26,862 nucleotides of DNA from Pyramidobacter piscolens (GTDB lineage: Bacteria > Synergistota > Synergistia > Synergistales > Dethiosulfovibrionaceae), in NCBI GenBank assembly GCA_004558205.1, contig SFDM01000049.1, forward strand, positions 1 to 26,862, written 5' to 3'. The first letter of the stretch is position 1. Each line of letters begins with the position of its first letter. The notes below the pieces were generated by a model. That model saw nothing but the letters and a program-made list of their open reading frames with translations. It searched no databases and was not told the DNA's origin. Of the stretch, positions 13,943 to 22,630 are shown one piece after another. The position numbers and the translations under genes are program-made.

Positions 13943-14814
13943 CCTTTGTTGATCTTGACCCAGAGCTCCAGGAACACCTTATGCCCCGTCATCTCCTCGA
14001 GAGCCTTTCTGGCTGCCGTCCCGATGGCCTTGATCTTCTCTCCTTTTCTGCCCAGTATGATGACCTTCTGTCCGTCCCGCTCCACGTAAATGGTGGCGCG
14101 GACATAGAGGTCCTTCCGCTCGGGATACTCGTCGGGAGACTTATAATCCTCGATCTCCACCGCCACGCTGTGAGGCACTTCCTCTTCGGTAGCGGTAATG
14201 ACCTTCTCGCGGATGATCTCCTGAGCGATGAAGCGCTCGGTCCTGTCGGTGATCATGTCGTCGGGATAGAGCGGCTGGCCGGCGGGCAGAAGGCTTTCTA
14301 CCACCTCGATCAGCCTGTCGCTGTTCGTGCCGTCCTTCGCCGAGACGGGGACGGCGTCGCGCAGAGTCAGCGCTTTCGTAAAAGCCTCGATGACTGGCAG
14401 TATTTTACTACGGGATCCCGGAAGATCCACCTTATTTACAACAAGAACGACAGGAACTTTTTCACATTCATTCAAAACTTTTATGATCCGCGAGTTTTCG
14501 CTGTCCTCTGGACGGTCGTTGATGGTCACCACGTAGAGGATCACGTCGGCCTCTTGAAACTGGGAGACCGCGCGCTCCACAAGCCGCTCGCCCAGTTTGT
14601 GGACGGGCTTGTGAATCCCGGGAGTGTCCATGAAAAGGATCTGGCTGCCTGAGCCGTTGTAAAGCCCCAGGATGTTGTCCCGGGTGGTCTGGGGTTTGGC
14701 CGAAACGATCGAAAGCTTGTATTTCAGCATCTTGTTCAGCAGCGACGATTTTCCCACGTTGGGGCGTCCGACCACAGCGGCGACGCCGGAACGAAATTCA
14801 CCTTCAGTTTTCAA
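13894..14814 (-). CDS. era: Ribosome-assembly GTPase Era
   Basis: Era binds GTP and the 3' end of 16S rRNA during maturation of the small ribosomal subunit. The 306-residue protein has G1 GRPNVGKS at 16-23, G3 DTPG at 63-66, G4 NKVD at 127-130 and G5 SAK at 158-160, followed by a KH RNA-binding domain at about 225-290 (KVIILGRKGEKIKAIG). All catalytic motifs are intact. The start is TTG at 14814, supported by AAGGAG seven bases upstream. This start overlaps the end of the upstream CBS gene by 11 bases, and its own end overlaps recO. The order ybeY, CBS proteins, era, recO fits the conserved ribosome-biogenesis neighbourhood. Confidence 0.97.
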   Translation of the reverse strand: MKTEGEFRSGVAAVVGRPNVGKSSLLNKMLKYKLSIVSAKPQTTRDNILGLYNGSGSQILFMDTPGIHKPVHKLGERLVERAVSQFQEADVILYVVTINDRPEDSENSRIIKVLNECEKVPVVLVVNKVDLPGSRSKILPVIEAFTKALTLRDAVPVSAKDGTNSDRLIEVVESLLPAGQPLYPDDMITDRTERFIAQEIIREKVITATEEEVPHSVAVEIEDYKSPDEYPERKDLYVRATIYVERDGQKVIILGRKGEKIKAIGTAARKALEEMTGHKVFLELWVKINKGWRDSEAELKKLGYGK

Positions 14815-16078
14815 CTATTTTCTCCTTTGCGATGTTTTTTCTGATGATCACGCTGTTCACGCGATGGCTGCCAGCGTCGGCAACCACAAAGAGCCAGTCT
14901 CCGACGATCAGCTTGTCGTCTTTCCTGGGGAACCCGCCGTACTTGTCGAGCAGGAAGCCGCCCACGGTGTCCACCTCGTCGCACTCAAAATCGCTGCCGA
15001 TGGCGTAATTCAGCTCTTCCAAGGAGACGCTGGCCTGGACCTTCCAGGCGCCGTCTTTGAGCGGGACAATGGGCTGCTCCTCTTTATCGTACTCGTCCTG
15101 AATTTCGCCGACGATCTCCTCAAGCAGGTCTTCCAGCGTGACCAGGCCGGCGGTGCCGCCGTACTCGTCGACGACGACGGCCATATGGATCCGCCGCGTC
15201 TGCATGATTTTGAAGAGCGAAGGAACCTTCAGCGTCTCGGGGACAAACAAAGGTTTTCTCATCACGGAGGTAACGGGCTCGGAGGTTTTTCCGCTGTGCA
15301 GCGACGCGAGCAGGTCCTTGACGTGGACGATGCCGATGATATTGTCGGGCGTGTCCTTGTAGATCGGGACTCTCGAATGCCCCAGCTGCTGGATGGAAAG
15401 AAGGGCCTCGTCCACGGTGCGGCCGGCCTCGAGAAGGTCCATCCGGGTCCGGGACACCATGATCTCCGAAACGCGGGTCTCGTCGAAGGAGATCACGCCG
15501 TCGATCATGCGGCGTTCCGATTCTTCGATCGCGCCGGAAGCTTCGCCGATCTTCACCACCTGTTCGATTTCCTCTTTGGTGACGAAGGGGTCTTTGAGGG
15601 ACAGATCCACGCCCGAGAGGCGGCTCGCAAGATTCACCAGGCCCGTCATGCACCATATGAAGGGCGTAAAGAGCCAGCTGGTCAGCCTGACCGCCGGCAG
15701 GACGAAGATCAGAAACTGCTCGCCCTTCGCCATGGCCACGCACTTGGGAAGCACTTCGCCGAAGACGATGATCAAAAGGCTCATGACCGAAACGGCCAGC
15801 GCCACGCCATGCTCCTTGAGCAGCACCGTGGCCAGGGCCGTCGCCACGGCGCTGGCGGCGATGTTGACCAGATTGTTCCCTATCAAAATAGCTGAAATGG
15901 CCTTATAACGGTCTCTGTTGACCCATTCGACCAGGGGCGTCAGAAAAAGATGTTCTTCGGCGACGGCTTCCATCCGTACCTTGCTCGTCGAGGTGATAGC
16001 CATTTCCGAAGCGCTGTACAGCGCCGAAAGGCAGAGCAGTATCAAAATGGCCGCGCACAATTGGGGTAAAAGGCTCAT
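14804..16078 (-). CDS. CNNM/CBS transporter-like protein (HlyC/CorC family), copy A
   Basis: Members of this family are inner-membrane proteins tied to divalent cation (Mg or Co) efflux or homeostasis. The 424-residue protein has a DUF21/CNNM membrane domain with about four hydrophobic segments in the first 160 residues, then a pair of CBS domains (about 200-330; HSRVPIYKDTPDNIIGIVHV and VVVDEYGGTAGLVTLEDLLE), and a C-terminal CorC_HlyC module (VDTVGGFLLDKYG). AGGAGG lies nine bases upstream of ATG 16078. It is preceded by a paralogue of the same architecture at 16131, and overlaps era by 11 bases. The old hemolysin name reflects homology only; the substrate is not shown by the sequence. Confidence 0.9.
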   Translation of the reverse strand: MSLLPQLCAAILILLCLSALYSASEMAITSTSKVRMEAVAEEHLFLTPLVEWVNRDRYKAISAILIGNNLVNIAASAVATALATVLLKEHGVALAVSVMSLLIIVFGEVLPKCVAMAKGEQFLIFVLPAVRLTSWLFTPFIWCMTGLVNLASRLSGVDLSLKDPFVTKEEIEQVVKIGEASGAIEESERRMIDGVISFDETRVSEIMVSRTRMDLLEAGRTVDEALLSIQQLGHSRVPIYKDTPDNIIGIVHVKDLLASLHSGKTSEPVTSVMRKPLFVPETLKVPSLFKIMQTRRIHMAVVVDEYGGTAGLVTLEDLLEEIVGEIQDEYDKEEQPIVPLKDGAWKVQASVSLEELNYAIGSDFECDEVDTVGGFLLDKYGGFPRKDDKLIVGDWLFVVADAGSHRVNSVIIRKNIAKEKIVEN

Positions 16079-16130
16079 GAACGTATTCCTCCTGCAGACA
16101 TTTCAGAAGCGGTTCCAGAGGCGCCGTCCA

Positions 16131-17393
16131 TTATGTCTCAGGCTCCTCTTCGCGGGTGAAGATCACCTCGTTGACGCGGTGTTCCCCCACGTCGGTGACC
16201 TCAATGGTCCAGGGATAATCGGTGATCCGGTCTCCCTTTTTCGGGAAGTTGCCGAAACGGTCGAGCACGTAGCCGCCGACGGAATCCACGTCGCTGCAGC
16301 AGAAGTCGTAATCGGCCGCCGCGCTGAGGTCTTCCAGCGACGCGGAGCAGTTCACCTTGAAGGACCGGTTGTCCAGCTGCACGATGGGGTCGGTTTCCTC
16401 GTCGTATTCGTCCTGGATCTCGCCCACGATCTCCTCCAACAAGTCTTCCAGCGTGACGATGCCCGCCGTGCCGCCGTACTCGTCGACCACCACGGCAAAG
16501 TGGATCCTGTCGGATTTCATGATGTCGAAAAGGTCGTGGACCTTCATGGTCTCAGGCACAAAGAGGGGCTTGCGCATGAGGGCGCTGAGCGCCGTGCCTT
16601 TCTCCCCGGCTCTGAGATAGGGGATCATGTCCTTCAGGTAGAGCACGCCCACGATGTCGTCGGGCGTCTCGCGGTAGATGGGAATCCGGGAATGCTCCCA
16701 TTCCTGGATTTCCGTGATCACGTCGCCGATGGTCTGGTCCACTTCCAAAGCGTCCATGGAAACCCTCGGAACCATGATCTCCGAGACTCGGGTCTCGTCG
16801 AAGGCGATGACGCCGTCGATCATCCGGCGTTCCGACTCCTCGATCGCTCCCGACTCCTCGCCGCTTCTGACAAGCTGTTCAATTTCATCGCGAGTCACCA
16901 TGGAGCTTTCAAGGGTCATGTCCATATGGAAAATCCCGCTGAAGAGGGCCACCGCCTTCTCAAGGGCCGCGACAAAGGGCCGAAGGAGCACCGACAAGAC
17001 GCGCAGCCCCGGCAGGACCACGATGAAGGATTTCTCGCCGCTCACCATGCCGACGCATTTCGGCAGGAACTCGGCGAAAACCACCATCAGGACCGTCATG
17101 ACCACCGTCGCCCAGACCACGCCGCCTTCGCCCAAAAAGCCGAGAGCCAGCACCGTCGCCAGGGAACTGGCCGCCACGGAAAAGAGGTTGTGAGCCACCA
17201 GGATGGTGATGACCGCTTCCTGCCGGTTGTTCAGTTCCCACTCGACAGAGCTTTCGAGGCCCGGGTTGACTTCGGCGTAGGCCCTGGCGCGGGCGATGCT
17301 GACTGAGGAAATGGCGGCCTCGCCCAGGCAGAGGTATCCGCAGAGCGCCACCAGGATCAGGATGGAAAGGCATAACAGAGGGACGGAGTCCAT
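16131..17393 (-). CDS. CNNM/CBS transporter-like protein (HlyC/CorC family), copy B
   Basis: This 420-residue protein has the same order of domains as its downstream neighbour: DUF21/CNNM membrane part (residues 1-160), linker EESERRMIDGVIAFDETRVS shared almost letter for letter, CBS pair (HSRIPIYRETPDDIVGVLYL and VVVDEYGGTAGIVTLEDLLE), and CorC_HlyC module (VDSVGGYVLDRFG). The N-terminal membrane parts differ much more than the CBS parts. GAGGAA sits seven bases before ATG 17393, which lies one base after the ybeY stop. The pair probably arose by tandem duplication; the two proteins could form a heterodimer or handle different cations, but this is inference. Confidence 0.9.
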   Translation of the reverse strand: MDSVPLLCLSILILVALCGYLCLGEAAISSVSIARARAYAEVNPGLESSVEWELNNRQEAVITILVAHNLFSVAASSLATVLALGFLGEGGVVWATVVMTVLMVVFAEFLPKCVGMVSGEKSFIVVLPGLRVLSVLLRPFVAALEKAVALFSGIFHMDMTLESSMVTRDEIEQLVRSGEESGAIEESERRMIDGVIAFDETRVSEIMVPRVSMDALEVDQTIGDVITEIQEWEHSRIPIYRETPDDIVGVLYLKDMIPYLRAGEKGTALSALMRKPLFVPETMKVHDLFDIMKSDRIHFAVVVDEYGGTAGIVTLEDLLEEIVGEIQDEYDEETDPIVQLDNRSFKVNCSASLEDLSAAADYDFCCSDVDSVGGYVLDRFGNFPKKGDRITDYPWTIEVTDVGEHRVNEVIFTREEEPET

Positions 17394-17394
17394 A

Positions 17395-17979
17395 TCAGGC
17401 TTCCTCCTCTTCCTCGCGGGACGGGCCCCGGTTCAGCCTCTCGAGAAAACGGTCACGGTACCGTTCCTGGACGCTCCACATGGCCGCTTCCCTCTCCGGC
17501 GTATCGTGATCCCAGGCGAGAAGGTGGAGCATTCCGTGAAAAACCACCAGCGCCAGTTCAGACTGCTCCGGCTGGGCATGCTCCTTCGCGTTCTTTCTGA
17601 TCACCGGCGGACAGAGGAGGATGTCGCCCAGAAGCAGCGGGCCGCTGTCTTCGTCAGGAACGAACCGTCCGTCCGTCTCAAAAAGAGGGAAGGTCAGCAC
17701 ATCGGTGGGAGCGTGAATATGGCGATATTGACCATTCAGTTCCTCCATTCGCCCTTCGTCGAGAAATTGCAGCGAGATCTGCATCGAAGCGCGCCCCCTC
17801 CACAGAGGCCACACTTCATCGTAGAGCTCTGAAGCCAGCGCTTCAAAACAAGCCCGTTCGTTCACCGCAAAACGCGACAGAGGATCCTCCTTTGTCTCAC
17901 TTGAGAGAAGGATCTGCAGTGACTGCCGGTGTTTCTTTTGTCTTCCCGGACTGACCGGAGGTTGCGGGTGAGGTTCCAT
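17395..17979 (-). CDS. ybeY: Endoribonuclease YbeY
   Basis: YbeY is a zinc-dependent single-strand endoribonuclease acting in 16S rRNA 3'-end maturation and ribosome quality control. The core is clear: APTDVLTFP near residue 90, LGDILLCPP, and the zinc motif HGMLHLLAWDHD (H-x3-H-x5-H). With the ATG at 17979 it has 194 residues, longer than usual, and overlaps the HD-protein gene by 83 bases. A strong AAAGGAGG at 17886-17893, just after the HD gene's stop, instead points to the in-frame CTG at 17880 (spacing five), giving 161 residues, close to family size. No ATG, GTG or TTG has that spacing. The true start is therefore uncertain. It is followed one base later by the CBS gene. Confidence 0.93.
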   Translation of the reverse strand: MEPHPQPPVSPGRQKKHRQSLQILLSSETKEDPLSRFAVNERACFEALASELYDEVWPLWRGRASMQISLQFLDEGRMEELNGQYRHIHAPTDVLTFPLFETDGRFVPDEDSGPLLLGDILLCPPVIRKNAKEHAQPEQSELALVVFHGMLHLLAWDHDTPEREAAMWSVQERYRDRFLERLNRGPSREEEEEA

Positions 17980-20032
17980 TGACGTCGATCGTTTCCTTTC
18001 CTTGCCCTTCAGGCAATAATTTCAGAGGCCGTATTTCGCGGGTATGGTACATGGAGCGCAGCGTGGTGACCAAAGCGCTCTTGATATCGGAGATGTCTTT
18101 CAGCGTAAAGGGGACTTCGTCGAGCTGCCCCGAGTTGATCTTTGACTGGACCACGCTGTCCACAAGCCGCAGGATGTCCACATAGCCTTTGATCTTCCCA
18201 CCTTCGGCGCGGACGGCGGCTTCCACGGAATCAGCAATCATCAGAAGGCCTGTTTCCCGGCTGCGGGGCTTGGGGCCCGGATAGCAGAACTGGCTCTCGT
18301 CGGCCTTCAGCCCGGACTGAATCGCCTTCCTGTAGAAGTAGCTGAGGCACGCCGTCCCGTGATGCTCGGCGATAAAGGCCTTGATGCAGGTGGGCAGGTG
18401 GAACTCCTCAGCCAATTCGAGCCCGTCCTTCACGTGGGACAGGATCACCATGGCCGACATGGCGGGAGACATGCTGTCGTGGCTGTTAATCCCCGAGATC
18501 TGGTTCTCGATGAAAAACTGCGGGCGCCGGAGTTTGCCGATGTCGTGAAAACAGGCGCCGGCGCGCATGAGCATGGGATTGAGTCCTATTTTTTCCGCCG
18601 CGGCTTCCGCCAGGTTGCCCACCATCTGGGAATGATGATAGGTCCCCGGCGCTTCTATCTGCATCCGTCTCTGCAGGGGATGGGAAGGATGGGTCAGCTC
18701 CACGAGCTGCAGAGGCGAAACGATGTCAAAAATATTTTCAAGGATCGGCAGGATGATCAGCACCGTAAAGCTGAGCAGCAGGCAGGACAGGAGCATGGTC
18801 CCCACCTCCTGCATTTTCAGCTGGCTCGTCAGGCCCCAATGGATCAGCGAAGCCATGCAGAACATGGAAAGCCCGAGGATCAGCGCGTGCCCCCAAACGC
18901 CGGAACGGGAAAAGTTCTTCTTGAACAGCGACAGCCCGAGAAGCGCCGCGGCGCACCCCGAAATGGAGCTGACGGCAAAGGAGGTCACGTCGTAACCTGA
19001 CGTGATGATCGACCCGCTCAGAGTGATCGCCAGAGAACAGTTCAAGGCGCCGAGATCGGGAAGGGTCAGGTAGGTGATAGCAATTACGGGGAGCAGCCCC
19101 AGGCCGTTCACGCCCCAATAGACCAAAGCGAGCTGCATAAACCAGCCCAGAATCAGCAGGAAAAAGGGATACACCCAGTTGCCGCGGTAACCGTTGAGCA
19201 CGAAGGAATGAGCCATGGTCTTTTTGATCCACAGCACGCCGATCCAGGCTGCCGCGATCGCGAAGGCCAGAGAACCGATGGGGAACTGCCCCTCGGGATA
19301 GCCCTGCAGCTTCAGAAGCTGCGCGATCTGAGGCGTGACGAGGGTTCCTTTGTCTACGATCACGTCGCCCGCGTAGAGCAGGTGGCGAACCGTCTCAATA
19401 TCCGAGGCGGCCAGGGTTTTAACGCGCTCCGTCATCTGCGGGTCCATCAGGTTGTCGCCTTCGGTCAGAGCCTGGAGAATCTGGAAGATCACGTTGGCGG
19501 CCGAAGGCTCGCTCTCCAGCAGCGCGATGCGCTGCCATATGAACTCGTCCTTTTCGTCGGGAGTCAGCTTCAGGTCCCGCAGAAGGTCGTCGCGGATCGA
19601 GCGGACTGTGGCGATCACCTGCTCCCGCTTGTCCAGCTCCATGGAATTCAGCAGCGCGCGCAGCTCTTCGGGGAGCAGAGTGTCCTCCAGGGGGCTGTTC
19701 AGCAGGATCTCGCACTCCTCGTTAAATCCCACATTGCTTCTCATGTGGCCTTTGACGACCACGCCGACGATGCCGTCCTCCACCTGGGTGCGGAGCTGCT
19801 CAGTGGCTTCCCTGTCCCCGTAGCTCATGTCGCGCACGGCATAGTAGGTCTGCCGGGCGCGCGTCCCGACGATAAAGTAGGAATCGGAATCCACCGCATA
19901 CCACCGAAGCTGCACGACCACAAGCGCCATCACGGCCGCGATCAGGTAGGGCAGCGCTTTCTGGACACCCTGCAAGACGGCGTGCGGCAGGTCCTGCCGC
20001 TCTCCTCTGATGAAATGATCTATTTTTATCAT
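17897..20032 (-). CDS. pgpH: 7TM-HD phosphohydrolase (PgpH-like)
   Basis: Proteins of this architecture (7TMR-HDED, seven-helix membrane domain, HD domain) hydrolyse cyclic di-AMP in Firmicutes. The 711-residue protein has one N-terminal membrane helix (PYLIAAVMALVVVQL), an extracytoplasmic region to about residue 265, a block of hydrophobic helices to about 430, and a cytoplasmic HD domain with YHHSQMVGNL near 463 and FHDIGK near 495. The C-terminal tail (about 30 residues) is rich in Ser, Thr, Lys and Pro. GAGGTG lies five bases before ATG 20032. It starts 15 bases after phoH and overlaps the annotated start of ybeY. c-di-AMP is the likely substrate by family; no cyclase gene is in the window to confirm it. 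Confidence 0.92.
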   Translation of the reverse strand: MIKIDHFIRGERQDLPHAVLQGVQKALPYLIAAVMALVVVQLRWYAVDSDSYFIVGTRARQTYYAVRDMSYGDREATEQLRTQVEDGIVGVVVKGHMRSNVGFNEECEILLNSPLEDTLLPEELRALLNSMELDKREQVIATVRSIRDDLLRDLKLTPDEKDEFIWQRIALLESEPSAANVIFQILQALTEGDNLMDPQMTERVKTLAASDIETVRHLLYAGDVIVDKGTLVTPQIAQLLKLQGYPEGQFPIGSLAFAIAAAWIGVLWIKKTMAHSFVLNGYRGNWVYPFFLLILGWFMQLALVYWGVNGLGLLPVIAITYLTLPDLGALNCSLAITLSGSIITSGYDVTSFAVSSISGCAAALLGLSLFKKNFSRSGVWGHALILGLSMFCMASLIHWGLTSQLKMQEVGTMLLSCLLLSFTVLIILPILENIFDIVSPLQLVELTHPSHPLQRRMQIEAPGTYHHSQMVGNLAEAAAEKIGLNPMLMRAGACFHDIGKLRRPQFFIENQISGINSHDSMSPAMSAMVILSHVKDGLELAEEFHLPTCIKAFIAEHHGTACLSYFYRKAIQSGLKADESQFCYPGPKPRSRETGLLMIADSVEAAVRAEGGKIKGYVDILRLVDSVVQSKINSGQLDEVPFTLKDISDIKSALVTTLRSMYHTREIRPLKLLPEGQGKETIDVNGTSPATSGQSGKTKETPAVTADPSLK

Positions 20033-20047
20033 GAGCTCACCTCAAGG

Positions 20048-21004
20048 TCATGGATTGTGTGACGCCTCATAACGATCGTAGGCCGCGACCACTTTCTGGA
20101 CAATCTCATGGCGCACCACGTCCTCATTCTGAAGGTGGATAAAAGCGATCCCCTCAATGCCGTTCAGGATCTCCTGGACGATCTTGAGGCCCGACTGCTT
20201 GCCGTTGGGAAGGTCGACCTGGGTCAGGTCTCCCGTCACGATGGCTTTGGAGCCGAAACCGATTCGGGTCAAAAACATTTTCATCTGCTCGGGCGTGGTG
20301 TTCTGCGCCTCGTCGAGGATGATAAAGCTATCGTTCAGCGTTCTGCCGCGCATGTAAGCCAAAGGCGCGATCTCGATCACGTTCTTCTCGGCGTACCGCG
20401 CGAATTTCTCCGGCGAAAGAAGGTCAAAGAACGCGTCATAGAGCGGGCGCAGATAGGGCTCCACTTTCTCGCGCAGGTCGCCGGGAAGAAAGCCCAAGCT
20501 CTCCCCCGCCTCGACGGCCGGGCGGACCAGAACGATCCGGCTCACGTTTCCCTTGCGCAGCTGATTGACGGCCTCGCAGACGGCCAGATAGGTCTTCCCC
20601 GTGCCCGCTGGGCCGATCCCGAAGACGATGGTGTTCTGCGCGATGGCCTTCATGTAGCCCCGCTGCCCCGCGGTCCTCGGACGCACGGGCTTGCCCCGGT
20701 AGGTCAGGCAGATCAGCTCGTCATAGAGTGAACCGATATCCACGGAGCCTCTCTTCTGAAGAGTATCCAAAGCGTAGCGCACATCCTGCCCCGTCAGGCG
20801 GTGGCCGTGCAGCGCCACGTCGCGCATCTGGCACAGGAAGTCGTGGGTCTGGCGCACTTTTTCCTCGTCGGCGCCCGTCACCAGGAGCGTCGATCCACGC
20901 CGCAGGATGCGCAGGTTCTGGCGCGTCTCTATCAGGGCGATATTCTCGTCCTCCTGGCCGCAAAACCTTAAAAGCGCCGCGGAATCAGGGCATTCCATCT
21001 GCAT
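20048..21004 (-). CDS. phoH: PhoH-family ATPase
   Basis: PhoH-like proteins are cytoplasmic ATPases linked to RNA metabolism and usually sit beside ybeY and era, as here. The 318-residue product has the Walker A motif GPAGTGKT at about 131-138, VRPAVEAGESLGFLPGD after it, and the Walker B-like FIILDEAQN with the following QMKMFLTRIG. The ATG at 21004 has only GAAGAG nearby. A much stronger AGGAGGG lies at 21035-21041, and the in-frame codons at the ideal distance from it are ATC (21028) and ATA (21025), giving up to eight extra residues (IIDEELFK); no ATG, GTG or TTG lies in between. The N-terminus is therefore uncertain by a few residues. It heads the phoH-pgpH-ybeY run. Confidence 0.94.
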   Translation of the reverse strand: MQMECPDSAALLRFCGQEDENIALIETRQNLRILRRGSTLLVTGADEEKVRQTHDFLCQMRDVALHGHRLTGQDVRYALDTLQKRGSVDIGSLYDELICLTYRGKPVRPRTAGQRGYMKAIAQNTIVFGIGPAGTGKTYLAVCEAVNQLRKGNVSRIVLVRPAVEAGESLGFLPGDLREKVEPYLRPLYDAFFDLLSPEKFARYAEKNVIEIAPLAYMRGRTLNDSFIILDEAQNTTPEQMKMFLTRIGFGSKAIVTGDLTQVDLPNGKQSGLKIVQEILNGIEGIAFIHLQNEDVVRHEIVQKVVAAYDRYEASHNP

Positions 21005-21096
21005 TTTAAAAAGCTCTTCGTCTATGATAGGAGTCCCTCCTCACTTAAAACCTTCACGTTCCCGTCACAGCCCGCGCGGACAAATACCATATGGAG

Positions 21097-21132
21097 GGAC
21101 GGTTTTCCGCCCCTCCTGATTTTAAACCGTCC
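21097..21132. other. Hairpin between oadA-like gene and phoH
   Basis: Arms GGACGGTTT (21097-21105) and AAACCGTCC (21124-21132) are perfect 9-base complements, and inner GGAGG/CCTCC-like bases could pair alternatively. It follows the stop of the oadA-like gene by about 30 bases (minus strand) but lacks a T-run, so it may be a terminator without a tail or part of the phoH leader. Confidence 0.35.
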
Positions 21133-21161
21133 TGCGCAATCTCTGGCTCCAGCGCCGGGCC

Positions 21162-22568
21162 TTATACAGGATAGGCCGCACTGTCCACAAAATTGTCAAA
21201 ACCCACGTCGCGTTTGTTCTCGCGCGCGAACTTCTGCACGAGGAAATCCTTGGCGATGGCGGGGAACAACACATAGGTCAAAACATCTTCGGGCTGGGTA
21301 GCCCAAGTGCCGACCTGCTGCCGCGCCTTTTCGAGCTCCGGCTTGATCAAGTCGGCGGGACGGCAGGTGATGGGCTTCTCGTCACCCAGGATCTTTTTCT
21401 GAATCTCCTCGTTCATGGGTGCCGGCGGTTTGCCGTACATGCCCGCAAAGTAGGCCTTGACCTCTTTGGGAACCATCTTCCAGCGTTCGCCGGCAAGCAC
21501 GTTCATCGTGGCCTGAGTTCCCACGATCTGGCTGGTAGGCGTCACAAGAGGGGGATAGCCCATGGCCTCGCGGACGTAGGGGACTTCGTCGAGAACGGCC
21601 TGCAGCTTCGCGCTCTGCCCCGCTTCCTTGAGCTGGTTCACCAGGTTGGAATACATTCCGCCGGGGATCTGAGCGATCAGGATATCCGTGTTGGCTCCCT
21701 GCATTTTCACGAATATTTTATCATAATGCGAACGGATTTCCTTAAAATGGTTGGCGATGGGCTGGAAGCTGCGCACGTCGAGCCCCGTATCCCACTCGCT
21801 GCCGGCGAGGGCAGCAACGAAAGTTTCCGTGCAGGGCTGACTGGTGCCCTGGGAGAAGGGGGAAATGGCGCAGTCGATCACGTCGGCGCCCGCCTCGATG
21901 GCGGCGTAGTAGGCCAGGCCGGCCAGGCCGCAGGTGTAGTGGCTGTGCACCTGGATAGGCAGCCCCGTGGCTTTTTTGATGCCGCTGACCAGTTCCTTCG
22001 CCGCGGTGGGCGTCAAAAGCCCGGCCATATCCTTGATGCAGATGGAGTCCGCGCCCATGTCCTTCATCTGAGAAGCCAGCTGGACAAAGGCTTCTACGGT
22101 GTGGACCGGCGAAGTGGTGTAGGCGATGCACAGCTGAAGGTGGGCGCCTTCGGCTTTCACCTGTTCCGCGGAAACTTCCATGTTGCGGAGGTCGTTCAGC
22201 GCGTCGAAAACCCTGACGATGTCGATGCCGTCGCCCACGGCGTGCTTCACGAACTCGCGGACCGTATCGTCGGCATAGTGTCTGTACCCCACGAGGTTCT
22301 GGCCTCGAAGGAGCATCTGGAGTTTGGTTTTTTTAAAGTGTTTCTTCATAATGCGCAGCCGTTCCCAAGGATCTTCGTTCAGGAAGCGCATGCTCGCGTC
22401 GAAGGTGGCTCCGCCCCAGACTTCAAGGGAGTGATAGCCGATGTCGTCCATAATCTGCATGACGGGAATCATGTCGTCGATTCCCATGCGGGTCGCCATG
22501 AGCGACTGATGCGCATCTCGAAGTACGGTTTCTGTAATTCCTACGGGACGTGCTTTATTTGAAGCCAT
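21162..22568 (-). CDS. oadA: Oxaloacetate decarboxylase alpha / pyruvate carboxylase subunit B-type carboxyltransferase
   Basis: The protein carries the biotin-dependent carboxyltransferase domain that moves carboxyl groups between oxaloacetate or a related acid and carboxybiotin. In 468 residues it shows ETVLRDAHQSLMATRM (13-28), DALNDLRN, the catalytic CIKDMAG with Lys at about 179, and the metal-binding HSHYTCG near 207. The PYC/OADA domain follows to the end. There is no C-terminal biotinyl domain (no MKM motif), so the biotin carrier must be a separate protein, as in Na-pumping decarboxylases of many anaerobes. AGGAGG lies before ATG 22568. It stands between mazG and phoH, with a likely promoter at its own 5' side. 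Methylmalonyl-CoA or glutaconyl-CoA chemistry is less likely because these use a different carboxyltransferase fold. The choice between decarboxylase and carboxylase is open. Confidence 0.88.
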   Translation of the reverse strand: MASNKARPVGITETVLRDAHQSLMATRMGIDDMIPVMQIMDDIGYHSLEVWGGATFDASMRFLNEDPWERLRIMKKHFKKTKLQMLLRGQNLVGYRHYADDTVREFVKHAVGDGIDIVRVFDALNDLRNMEVSAEQVKAEGAHLQLCIAYTTSPVHTVEAFVQLASQMKDMGADSICIKDMAGLLTPTAAKELVSGIKKATGLPIQVHSHYTCGLAGLAYYAAIEAGADVIDCAISPFSQGTSQPCTETFVAALAGSEWDTGLDVRSFQPIANHFKEIRSHYDKIFVKMQGANTDILIAQIPGGMYSNLVNQLKEAGQSAKLQAVLDEVPYVREAMGYPPLVTPTSQIVGTQATMNVLAGERWKMVPKEVKAYFAGMYGKPPAPMNEEIQKKILGDEKPITCRPADLIKPELEKARQQVGTWATQPEDVLTYVLFPAIAKDFLVQKFARENKRDVGFDNFVDSAAYPV

Positions 22569-22621
22569 TTAATCTTCCTCCTCAAAAAATTCGGCCTCCT
22601 AAAAATGAGAGCCCTAGGGGT

Positions 22622-22630
22622 ACTATATCA
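22622..22630 (-). promoter_or_regulatory. Extended -10 promoter for the oadA-like gene
   Basis: On the minus strand TGA-TATAGT overlaps the end of mazG. It forms a near-consensus extended -10; no clear -35 is seen. The transcript would begin near 22615, about 47 bases before the ATG. Confidence 0.4.
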
